Shown here one piece after another: positions 1 to 6,593 of a stretch of DNA of 64,000 nt. The stretch spans positions 1 through 64,000 of the forward strand of contig NZ_QQOA01000029.1 in the NCBI RefSeq assembly GCF_003443895.1. Reading direction: 5' to 3'. The DNA comes from Paraburkholderia phosphatilytica. Lineage in GTDB: Bacteria; Pseudomonadota; Gammaproteobacteria; Burkholderiales; Burkholderiaceae. The notes below the pieces were generated by a model. The model had not been told where the DNA came from and searched no databases. It saw nothing but the letters and a program-made list of their open reading frames with translations. Numbering within the stretch: the stretch's first letter is position 1; each line of letters begins with the position of its first letter. The position numbers and the translations under genes are program-made.

Positions 1-73
1 GCTCAAGAGCGGCCAGAAGCGCAAATCGATCATCGTCGCATGTTGGAAACAAGCCGAGCTGTGGTGATGTCAT

Positions 74-87
74 GACTTACGTAAGTC
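74..87. promoter_or_regulatory. 14-bp perfect palindrome upstream of the ThrRS-paralog promoter
   Basis: GACTTAC is followed directly by GTAAGTC, a perfect 14-bp palindrome. It lies 15 bp before the candidate -35 box at 103-108, where an activator or repressor site would be expected. I do not recognise a named regulator for it. It could also be chance. Confidence 0.35.
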
Positions 88-102
88 TCAATAGGCGGTG
101 GG

Positions 103-132
103 TTGACGCGTAAGCCCATGCCCGGTTATCTT
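103..132 (+). promoter_or_regulatory. Candidate sigma-70 promoter for the ThrRS paralog leader
   Basis: TTGACG (103-108, five of six consensus bases) and TATCTT (127-132, four of six) are separated by 18 bp. Transcription would start near 139, leaving about 40 nt before the leader-peptide ATG and roughly 250 nt of untranslated or leader RNA before the synthetase. Assigned by eye only. Confidence 0.45.
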
Positions 133-180
133 GATGACCATCGACCTGCTAAACCCGCTAAACCTGCTAAAGCAACTCGC

Positions 181-279
181 ATGAACCCGCAACGTTCCGT
201 TCGCGACTTCGTTAGTGTCGCGCTCACCACCACGACGACCACCAGCTTTGGCGGGTCGTCCGGAGATCGCATGCGTTAG
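181..279 (+). CDS. Putative threonine-rich leader peptide (attenuator)
   Basis: A 32-codon ORF starting at ATG 181 and ending at TAG 277-279. Codons 16-21 are six consecutive Thr codons (ACC ACC ACG ACG ACC ACC, 226-243), preceded by Ala-Leu and followed by Ser-Phe. A run of codons for the amino acid used by the downstream gene product is the hallmark of ribosome-mediated attenuation (thr, his, leu and phe operon leaders, pheST). Here the next gene encodes a threonyl-tRNA synthetase paralog. The inferred role is that ribosomes stall on this run when charged tRNA-Thr is scarce, changing the downstream RNA fold. The start lacks a strong Shine-Dalgarno (only a weak purine stretch, AAAGCAA). There are no in-frame alternatives between ATG and the Thr run. 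Confidence 0.72.
   Translation: MNPQRSVRDFVSVALTTTTTTSFGGSSGDRMR
234..260 (+). promoter_or_regulatory. Leader stem formed by the Thr codons (strand 1:2 pairing)
   Basis: GACGACC (234-240, within the Thr codon run) is perfectly complementary to GGTCGTC (254-260), with a 13-nt loop. This matches the 1:2 hairpin of a classical attenuator, since a ribosome stalled on the Thr codons would cover strand 1 and free strand 2. The free strand-2 segment CGTCCG (257-262) can pair with CGGACG (328-333) inside the downstream hairpin. That pairing touches mainly the loop and the inner base pairs, so the antiterminator is not settled by eye. Confidence 0.5.
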
Positions 280-309
280 CGGCAGCAGAAGCAGACAGCG
301 CAGATTTTT

Positions 310-342
310 CCAGGGCCCCGCCGGCAACGGACGGGGCCCTGG
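310..342 (+). terminator. Strong GC hairpin between leader peptide and ThrRS paralog (candidate attenuator)
   Basis: CCAGGGCCCCG (310-320) and CGGGGCCCTGG (332-342) form a perfect 11-bp stem with an 11-nt loop, about 50 nt before the synthetase ATG. It is the obvious terminator or sequestering structure of the leader. It lacks a proper U-tract (it is followed by CCGTTTACGG), so it may be a weak intrinsic terminator, a pause site, or a structure acting on translation. Confidence 0.5.
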
Positions 343-389
343 CCGTTTACGGTTCACGATTCCGCTCCTTACGCCGGCCTCTCAACGTT

Positions 390-1604
390 ATGACGGAGCG
401 CATCGTGAACGATCCCGATCATCGGCAACTCGGCAACCGGCTCGACCTGTTTCATCAGCAGGACGAAGGACCGGGCATGATTTTCTGGCATCCGCGCGGC
501 TGGATGCTATACCGGCTGCTCGAAGACTACATCCGCAACACGATGCGCCGCGCGGGCTTTCGCGAAGTGCGCACGCCACAGTTGCTCGCGCGCTCGCTGT
601 GGGAACGGAGCGGTCATTGGGACAAGTTCCAGGCCGCGATGTATGCGCTCGCGGATCGCGAGGAAGCGCGCGCATACTGCCTGAAACCGATGAGCTGTCC
701 CTGTCATGTGCAGCTGTTCGGTCAGCGCGTGCGCTCGTACCGCGAGCTGCCGGTGCGGTACAGCGAGTTCGGTGCGTGCCATCGCGACGAGCCTTCGGGC
801 GCGCTCGAAGGACTCAAGCGCACGCGCGCGTTTACGCAGGACGACGCGCATGTGTTCTGCGCGCCCGCGCAGATCGCCGACGAAGTCGCGCGCTTCTGCG
901 AGCTTCTAAGGCAGGTCTATCGCGAGCTCGGCTTCGCATCGTTCGACGTGATGCTCGCCACGCGCCCCGCACTGCGCGCCGGCAACGACGCCGGCTGGGA
1001 CCATGCGGAGGCCGTGCTCGCAGAGGCCGCCAAAGCCGCGCAACTGCGCTTCGACGTGCGCGCAGGCGAAGGCGCGTTCTATGGCCCGAAGCTCGAATTC
1101 CACCTGGAAGACAGCCGCGGGCGCCGCTGGCAATGCGGCACGATCCAGCTCGATTTCGTGTTGCCGGAGCGGCTCGATGTGTCGTTCGTGGATGCGGACA
1201 ACCAGCGTGTGCGGCCCGTCATGCTGCATCACGCGGTGCTCGGCAGTCTCGAACGCTTCATCGCGGTGCTGCTCGAACATCACGAGGGCTGGCTGCCGAT
1301 GTGGCTCGCGCCCGAGCAGATCGTCGTCGCGACGGTATCGGATGCGGCAGGCGACTACGCGCGGCAGTTGATGCGACAGCTCGAAGACGCGAACCTGCGC
1401 GCGGTGCTCGACGACCGGCCGGAGCGGCTCGAACGCAAGCTCGTCGATGCGCTCGATCAGTGCGTGCCCGCGTTCGTCGCGGTGGGCCAGCGCGATGCGC
1501 GCGACGGCACGCTGTCGCTGCGGCTGCGGGATGGCTCGCGGCAGGTATGCGCGCTCGACGAAGGCATCGCAAGGCTTGTGGAGCTAGCCCGCGCTCCGCG
1601 CTAA
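390..1604 (+). CDS. Threonyl-tRNA synthetase paralog lacking the TGS and editing domains
   Basis: 404 residues, against about 635-640 for housekeeping ThrS. The protein begins at the class II catalytic core and ends with an anticodon-binding domain (about 305-404), so the N-terminal TGS and editing domains are absent. Catalytic features are intact. The zinc ligands correspond to C103 (MSCPCH; the usual motif is MNCPGH), H154 (QDDAH) and H280 (VMLHHA). Motif 2 arginine R132 lies in CHRDEPSG and motif 3 arginine R289 in GSLERF. It should therefore charge tRNA-Thr but cannot clear mischarged Ser in cis. The ATG has only a weak Shine-Dalgarno. The upstream poly-Thr leader suggests induction when tRNA-Thr charging fails. 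Known parallels are the editing-less stress-induced ThrRS of some cyanobacteria and ThrRS paralogs that give self-resistance to inhibitors. Its end overlaps the convergent regulator gene by 4 nt. Confidence 0.9.
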   Translation: MTERIVNDPDHRQLGNRLDLFHQQDEGPGMIFWHPRGWMLYRLLEDYIRNTMRRAGFREVRTPQLLARSLWERSGHWDKFQAAMYALADREEARAYCLKPMSCPCHVQLFGQRVRSYRELPVRYSEFGACHRDEPSGALEGLKRTRAFTQDDAHVFCAPAQIADEVARFCELLRQVYRELGFASFDVMLATRPALRAGNDAGWDHAEAVLAEAAKAAQLRFDVRAGEGAFYGPKLEFHLEDSRGRRWQCGTIQLDFVLPERLDVSFVDADNQRVRPVMLHHAVLGSLERFIAVLLEHHEGWLPMWLAPEQIVVATVSDAAGDYARQLMRQLEDANLRAVLDDRPERLERKLVDALDQCVPAFVAVGQRDARDGTLSLRLRDGSRQVCALDEGIARLVELARAPR

Positions 1605-3133
1605 CCGATTGCTTGCCGCAGCGCAACGCATAGGCGCTTTGCGTGCGCCGCCGTCGCGATGTTCGTGAAGCCCATCAGCAGGCCTTGATGGTGCGACACA
1701 CGTTCACCTTCATGGCGGCGGCGCGCGTTGCGCGATATGTCCGACACGCGCTCGCTCAACGGCTGACAGTTCAGCCCCGCCTGCTGCGCCTTCGCGGCCA
1801 GCACGCGATCGCTGCGGCGCGTCGCGAAACGCGCGATCAGATGCATGCCGCCCGCCTGCAGTTCGATCGATACCTGATCGCCGAACACCGCGACGAGCGC
1901 GTTCGCCAGCGTCTCGCGGCGGCGCGCGTACAGCAGACGCATCTTCTTCAGGTGACGCGAGAAGTGGCCGTCCGCGATGAAGTCCGCGACGATCGCCTGA
2001 ATCAGCGGCGGACAGCCGTTCGATTCGGCGCGCAGCGTGTCGGCATAGCGCTCGACCAACGGCTCCGGCACGACCACATAGCCGAGCGCGAGGCCTGGAT
2101 ACAGCGTCTTCGAGAAACTGCCCGCGTAGATCACGCGGTCCCGCGCATCGAGGCTTTTCAACGCGGGCAGCGGCGGACCGCTGTAGCGATACTCGCCGTC
2201 GTAGTCGTCCTCCACGATCCATGCGCCGGCGCGCGCGGCCCAGTCGAGCAGTTGCAGACGGCGCGGCATCGTCATCGATACGCCGAGCGGCGCCTGATGC
2301 GACGGCGTGACCACCGCCATCTTCGCGCGCGGCGCACGGCGCAACCCGCGCGCGACGACGAGCCCCTCGCGATCCACGTCGACGGATACCGCGCGATAGC
2401 CGCCGCGTTCGAGCACGTCGCGCGTTGGCGGATAGCCAGGGTTTTCGATCCACACACGATCGCCGCGCACGAGCAAGGTCCGCGCGAGCGTGCCGAGCGA
2501 CGCGCGATAGCCCGCCGTGACGAACACCTGCTCCGGCCGGCACGCAATGCCGCGCGAAACCAGCAGATACGCCGCGAGCGCCTGCCGCAGCGGCGCATGA
2601 CCCGACGGATCGCCATAGAACAGTTCGGCGGGCAGCTGCGAGCGCAGCCGGCGCGCGCCGAGACGCGACCACAGTTTGCGCGGAAACGCACCGAGCGCGG
2701 GAATGCCGAGCTGGAACGGGAGTGGTTCGGCGGCCGGGGTGAAATCCAGTTGCGCGACGGACGCGCGTTGCGTGCGGCGCCCCGTGTTTCGCGTGCGCGA
2801 CACGGACTGGCGCGGCACTTCGTCGGGCAGATGCGGCGACACGATCGTGCCCGCCTGGCCGCGCGCGAGCAGATAGCCTTCTCCCGCGAGCTGCTGATAC
2901 GCGGCCTCGACCGTGCCGCGCGCCACGCCTAGTTCGCTCGCGAGCCCGCGCGCCGATGCGATGCGTTCCCCCGGCCGCAGCATCCGCGTATCGATCGCGG
3001 CACGCAGGCGTTCGTAGATCTGCCGCTGCAGCGGCAAGGTCACCGCGCGATCGAGCCGCAGCAGCGCCGCCCATGCGGGATGCGCGCTGGTGGTTTCGGG
3101 CGTTGCGCGTACAGTTCGTCGTGTCGTCATCAT
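1601..3133 (-). CDS. MocR-family (GntR-HTH / aminotransferase-like) transcriptional regulator
   Basis: About 510 residues. An N-terminal GntR winged helix (roughly residues 20-90, with ERIASARGLASELGVARGTV) is fused to a fold-type I PLP aminotransferase-like domain. The PLP-binding segment is visible (EDDYDGEYRY, then AGSFSKTLYPGLALGY with the Schiff-base Lys). MocR proteins sense an amino compound or a vitamin B6 form through PLP and usually control a divergent gene. Here the divergent partners are the SDR/cupin pair. Start taken at the ATGATG pair, with GAGG about 14 nt upstream. The open frame extends far upstream to 3880, but that part runs through the divergent gene and is not coding. 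It overlaps the 3' end of the convergent synthetase gene by 4 nt. Confidence 0.88.
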   Translation of the reverse strand: MMTTRRTVRATPETTSAHPAWAALLRLDRAVTLPLQRQIYERLRAAIDTRMLRPGERIASARGLASELGVARGTVEAAYQQLAGEGYLLARGQAGTIVSPHLPDEVPRQSVSRTRNTGRRTQRASVAQLDFTPAAEPLPFQLGIPALGAFPRKLWSRLGARRLRSQLPAELFYGDPSGHAPLRQALAAYLLVSRGIACRPEQVFVTAGYRASLGTLARTLLVRGDRVWIENPGYPPTRDVLERGGYRAVSVDVDREGLVVARGLRRAPRAKMAVVTPSHQAPLGVSMTMPRRLQLLDWAARAGAWIVEDDYDGEYRYSGPPLPALKSLDARDRVIYAGSFSKTLYPGLALGYVVVPEPLVERYADTLRAESNGCPPLIQAIVADFIADGHFSRHLKKMRLLYARRRETLANALVAVFGDQVSIELQAGGMHLIARFATRRSDRVLAAKAQQAGLNCQPLSERVSDISRNARRRHEGERVSHHQGLLMGFTNIATAAHAKRLCVALRQAIG

Positions 3134-3246
3134 GGCCTGGTCGTTTTCCTCAATCTTGGCTCTTTTGCTTATGACATCGTAGCCGTAAGCTGTGGTCCAT
3201 GTGCTATCAATCATTCGAATCATCCGGGTCAACAGGAGCCAATACG

Positions 3247-4014
3247 ATGACCGAAACCGTATTCGTGGCAGGCGCGACAGGCGCCATCGGCAGCGTGCTC
3301 GTACCGCTGCTGGTCGATGCCGGCTATCGGGTGGTGGGCAGCACGCGCCGCCCCGAACGCGTGGCCGCAATCGAGGCGATGGGCGCGACCGCCGCTGTCG
3401 TCGATGTATTCGACGCGGCGGCGCTGTTGCAGGCGGTGCGGCGCGCGGAGCCCGCGATCGTCGTACATCAGCTGACCGATCTGCCGCCTGCGCTCGACCC
3501 CGCGCGGATGGCCGACGCGGTGGCGCGCAATGCGCGGATCCGCGACGAAGGCACGCGCAACCTGGTGGGTGCGGCCGTCGTCGCGGGCGCGACGCGGCTC
3601 GTCGCGCAAAGCATCGCGTGGGCGTATGCGCCCGGCAGCAAGCCTTATAAGGAGAGCCAGCCGCTCGATCTCGCGGCGGAAGGCGCGCGGGCGATCTCGA
3701 TCGCGGGCGTCGCGTCGCTCGAACGTCAGGTGCTCGCGAACCCGGCGCTGCGCGGCGCGGTGCTGCGCTACGGCAATCTGTACGGGCCGCGCACCGGCCG
3801 CGATGCGCCGTCGGGCGCGTGCCCGGTGCACGTCGAAGCCGCGGCGTGGGCGGCGTTGCTGGCGGTGCAGCAGTCGGCAAGCGGCATCTTCAATATCGCC
3901 GAGGATGGCAATGAAGTGAGCAGCGACAAGGCGAAACGCGAGCTTTCGTGGAGCGCGGCAATGCGGCTTGCCGATCGTGCGAACGCGAATGCGGACGCTA
4001 AGGCCAGCCGATGA
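3247..4014 (+). CDS. NAD(P)-dependent epimerase/dehydratase (extended SDR) family protein
   Basis: 255 residues with an N-terminal Rossmann motif VAGATGAIGSVL (GxxGxxG type) and the late family motif LRYGNLYGP seen in nucleotide-sugar epimerase relatives. The usual YxxxK catalytic pair is not clear: the middle region has SIAWAYAPGSKPYKE where the active-site serine segment is expected. Start chosen at ATG 3247 because AGGAG lies 9 nt upstream; the frame opens earlier at 3199 without a site. Its stop overlaps the next start (ATGA), so it is translationally coupled to the cupin gene. Divergent from the MocR regulator, which probably controls it. Substrate unknown. Confidence 0.82.
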   Translation: MTETVFVAGATGAIGSVLVPLLVDAGYRVVGSTRRPERVAAIEAMGATAAVVDVFDAAALLQAVRRAEPAIVVHQLTDLPPALDPARMADAVARNARIRDEGTRNLVGAAVVAGATRLVAQSIAWAYAPGSKPYKESQPLDLAAEGARAISIAGVASLERQVLANPALRGAVLRYGNLYGPRTGRDAPSGACPVHVEAAAWAALLAVQQSASGIFNIAEDGNEVSSDKAKRELSWSAAMRLADRANANADAKASR

Positions 4015-4577
4015 GCACCGCTCCTTTTGCAGGCACGTTCGGCAATCTGCGCGCGTTCGCGCCGCGGCGCGTACCGTTGCGAGCCGCATGGGCGCCGGCC
4101 GCGCTGCTCTGGCTCGTCGCGGCATCGGTGGCGCCGCGGCCGTTGCGGCAGTGGGTGGCGGACATCTGCGGCGAAACCCGCGCGCCGATGTTCGCAAGCG
4201 CGCCCACGTCCGCCGGCGCGCATGACACCGCGCGCCCCACGACGAAGGTCACCGTGCTGTCGTGCACGCCGCTGCCGCAATTGCCGGGCAAGACGGTGAC
4301 GACCGCGATCGTCGATTTCCCGCCGCGCGCGTTTTCGCCCGCGCATCGTCATCCGGGCTCCGTCACGGTGTTCGTCACCGAAGGCACGATCCGCTCGCAG
4401 CTGCAGGGCGAACCGGCGATCGACTATACGCACGGGCAAACCTTCTTCGAGCCGCCCGGCACGTTGCACGTGTTCGCTGAAAATCCCGACCCCGTGCGCC
4501 ACGCGCAGCTGATCGCGTTCTTCGTGACCGATGCGAATTGCGGTCCGTTGACCCTTCCCGAGCCGGTTAGCGGTTAA
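4011..4577 (+). CDS. Cupin-domain protein with N-terminal membrane or signal segment
   Basis: 188 residues. A hydrophobic stretch at about 22-42 (AAWAPAALLWLVAASVA) suggests a signal or anchor. The C-terminal half is a single cupin: motif 1 PAHRHPGSVTVFVTEG supplies two His ligands and motif 2 contains FEPPGTLHVFAEN with a third His. Such proteins bind a metal and act as small-molecule oxygenases, isomerases or sensors; the specific role is unknown. It is coupled to the preceding SDR gene by a 4-nt overlap and ends 4 nt into the 3' end of the convergent oxidoreductase gene. Confidence 0.82.
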   Translation: MSTAPFAGTFGNLRAFAPRRVPLRAAWAPAALLWLVAASVAPRPLRQWVADICGETRAPMFASAPTSAGAHDTARPTTKVTVLSCTPLPQLPGKTVTTAIVDFPPRAFSPAHRHPGSVTVFVTEGTIRSQLQGEPAIDYTHGQTFFEPPGTLHVFAENPDPVRHAQLIAFFVTDANCGPLTLPEPVSG

Positions 4578-5653
4578 GGCTTGATCACGGTCATTTTGAA
4601 CGGACCGCCGTTCGCGGCCGCGTGCGTGACCGCTTCGTTCGCATCGTCGAGCGCGAACGTCGTGACTTCGACCTGCGTCAGATCCAGCAAGCCCGCGCGG
4701 ACCAGCCCCGCCATCCGCGTCACGGCTTCGCGCGGATACATCCACTTGCCGCGCACCGTGATGTCGTTGCGCATCAGCCATGGATAAGGCAACTCGAGCC
4801 CCGCTCCACCCAGCATGCCGACGCCGCCCATCAACACGATGCGGCCATACGGACGCACCGCCATCACCGCCGCGCGCACGACCGTGGTGCTGACCGATGG
4901 CGGCAACAGGTCGATCACGCAGTCGATCGGAGCGGGCGCGGTCTGCCGCATGCGTTCGCGATCTTCGTCTTCATTGCCCGTGAGTTTCACGGTTCGCACG
5001 CGTTCGCCAAAGCGGCGCTTCAGATCGTCCAACGCAGCCGCATTGCGTCCCGGCGCGATCACGCAGCGCGCGCCCATTGCGAGCGCAACGGCCACGGCTG
5101 CGCTGCCGAAGTTGCCGGTCGCGCCGCTCACCAGCAGCGTTTCGCCCGCCTGCAACGAACCCGCCAGCAATCCGCCATACGGCACCAGCATCGTATTGAG
5201 CGCACACCAGCGCGCGGCTTCGTCGGGATCGATGTCGCCGATGCGGACCGCGTTCTCGGTCGGCACGCGCATCCGTTCCGCGAACGGACCGTCGCGATAG
5301 TACTGCTGCAGACGCGTGCCGCCTTCGCCGCGTGCGCTCCAGCCTTGCAGCAGGATGTCGGGCATCGATGCGTCGTCGCGCGAGCGCACGGTCGGATCGC
5401 AGAACACCCAGTCGCCCGGCTGCAGATGCGTCGCATCGGGCCCGCTCGCCCTCAGCCGTCCGATCGCGCCGCAGCCGGGCACGAGCGGCAGCTGGACCGG
5501 ATAGCGGCGCTCACCGCTGAACACTTCGTTCGCGTACGACAGCACGGGCGCGGCCGCGACATCGACGATCACCTCGCCGGTGCCGAGTTCCGGGTCCGCG
5601 ATGCGCGAAATCGCGAGCGGCTGTCCGAATGCGTTCAGGATTGCTGCTTTCAT
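4574..5653 (-). CDS. MDR (alcohol dehydrogenase / quinone oxidoreductase-like) family protein
   Basis: 359 residues with a GroES-like N-terminal domain (PLVPGCGAIGRL, GDWVF) and a Rossmann domain with the nucleotide loop LLVSGATGNFGSAAV. The family zinc-ligand pattern GHE is replaced by GCGAIG, so it is likely a zinc-independent quinone-oxidoreductase-like enzyme. Ala/Gly-rich loops and the C-terminal LMRNDITVRGKWMYPREA segment are typical. Divergent from the XRE/MmyB-type regulator at 5778, which probably regulates it; the shared intergenic region is about 125 bp. Substrate unknown. Confidence 0.85.
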   Translation of the reverse strand: MKAAILNAFGQPLAISRIADPELGTGEVIVDVAAAPVLSYANEVFSGERRYPVQLPLVPGCGAIGRLRASGPDATHLQPGDWVFCDPTVRSRDDASMPDILLQGWSARGEGGTRLQQYYRDGPFAERMRVPTENAVRIGDIDPDEAARWCALNTMLVPYGGLLAGSLQAGETLLVSGATGNFGSAAVAVALAMGARCVIAPGRNAAALDDLKRRFGERVRTVKLTGNEDEDRERMRQTAPAPIDCVIDLLPPSVSTTVVRAAVMAVRPYGRIVLMGGVGMLGGAGLELPYPWLMRNDITVRGKWMYPREAVTRMAGLVRAGLLDLTQVEVTTFALDDANEAVTHAAANGGPFKMTVIKP

Positions 5654-5777
5654 CGTGATGCTCCATCGAAGGGTGACCAGACGAAATCATTCTGCCGGGC
5701 CTAGAATCGCCAGCAAGGCCTGGTACGATCCCAGGATTCGCGCATACCTCCCTTTGCAAGGACACGCAAGGACACTC

Positions 5778-6551
5778 ATGCGGGCAACGAAACGAAGCGA
5801 ATTCGGCGATTTCCTGCGCTCGCGGCGGGAAAAGCTGAACCCCGATGCGCGCACGCCAAAGAGCGCGCGGCGCCGGCGCACGCCGGGACTGCGGCGGGAA
5901 GAAGTGGCAGAGCTGGCCGGAATCGGCGTCGACTGGTATGTGCGGCTCGAACAGGGACGCACCGTCAGTCCGTCGGATGCGACGCTCGAAGCGCTCGCCG
6001 AAGCGTTGCGGCTAAGCGAGGTGGAAGCGGAGCATCTGCGTGCACTGGCGCGCGGCGGCGTTCGCGAGGCCTTCGCGCCCGAAAGCGTGCCGCCCGCGAT
6101 CGCGCGCACTGTAGCGAGCCTGTCGCTACCGGCCTATGTGACGGGCCGGCGTTGGGACATTCTGTGCTGGAACCCGGCCGCCGCCGATCTGTTCGGCTTC
6201 GACCGTCTCGCGCAGAGCGATCGCAACATCCTCGTCTTCATGTTCATCGAACCGGAAGGACGTCGCCTGTTTGGAAGCACATGGGCGGACGAAGCGCGCC
6301 GCATGATCGCGCTCTTTCGAGCGACGCACGATCACCATGCCAAAGATCCCGCGTTCGTGGAACTGGTCGGCCGTCTGCATGCGCGCAGTCCGGAGTTCGC
6401 GAAATGGTGGAATGCGCACGACGTGCGCAGCGGCGTGTCCGGACAGAAGGTGCTCGAGCATCCGCAACGCGGCACGCAACGCTACGAATACGCGACGTTC
6501 CAGGCGAACGACGATCCGGCGCTGAAGCTCGCGATCTATACGCCGGTTTGA
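5778..6551 (+). CDS. XRE-family HTH regulator with MmyB-like ligand-binding domain
   Basis: 257 residues. The N-terminal HTH (about 8-75) carries RTPGLRREEVAELAGIGVDW and YVRLEQGR, the signature of this family. It is followed by the MmyB/MLTR ligand-binding domain (about 95-255) with RRWDILCWNPAAADLF and the C-terminal YEYATFQ. In relatives this domain binds a fatty-acid-like ligand. Start at ATG 5778 with AAGG about 8 nt upstream; the open frame to 5580 reaches into the divergent gene. It probably represses or activates the adjacent oxidoreductase in response to that enzyme's substrate. Confidence 0.88.
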   Translation: MRATKRSEFGDFLRSRREKLNPDARTPKSARRRRTPGLRREEVAELAGIGVDWYVRLEQGRTVSPSDATLEALAEALRLSEVEAEHLRALARGGVREAFAPESVPPAIARTVASLSLPAYVTGRRWDILCWNPAAADLFGFDRLAQSDRNILVFMFIEPEGRRLFGSTWADEARRMIALFRATHDHHAKDPAFVELVGRLHARSPEFAKWWNAHDVRSGVSGQKVLEHPQRGTQRYEYATFQANDDPALKLAIYTPV

Positions 6552-6593
6552 GGTTTTAGCGCGGGTTTTAGCGCACCTCGCCCGCGCGCGTCG

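Noticed and set aside
1..67. Possible 3' end of a gene at the left edge (LKSGQKRKSIIVACWKQAELW in the second frame)
   Set aside because: Only about 22 codons visible, basic and not assignable; other frames are equally open, so no partial gene is claimed.
215..1633. Long plus-strand open frame of 472 codons over the ThrRS paralog
   Set aside because: Arg/Ala-rich shadow of the synthetase in another frame, typical of very GC-rich DNA; no family signal.
3134..3880. N-terminal extension of the MocR frame
   Set aside because: Runs over the divergent SDR gene, low-complexity Arg/Pro-rich, no ribosome site; the MocR starts at 3133.
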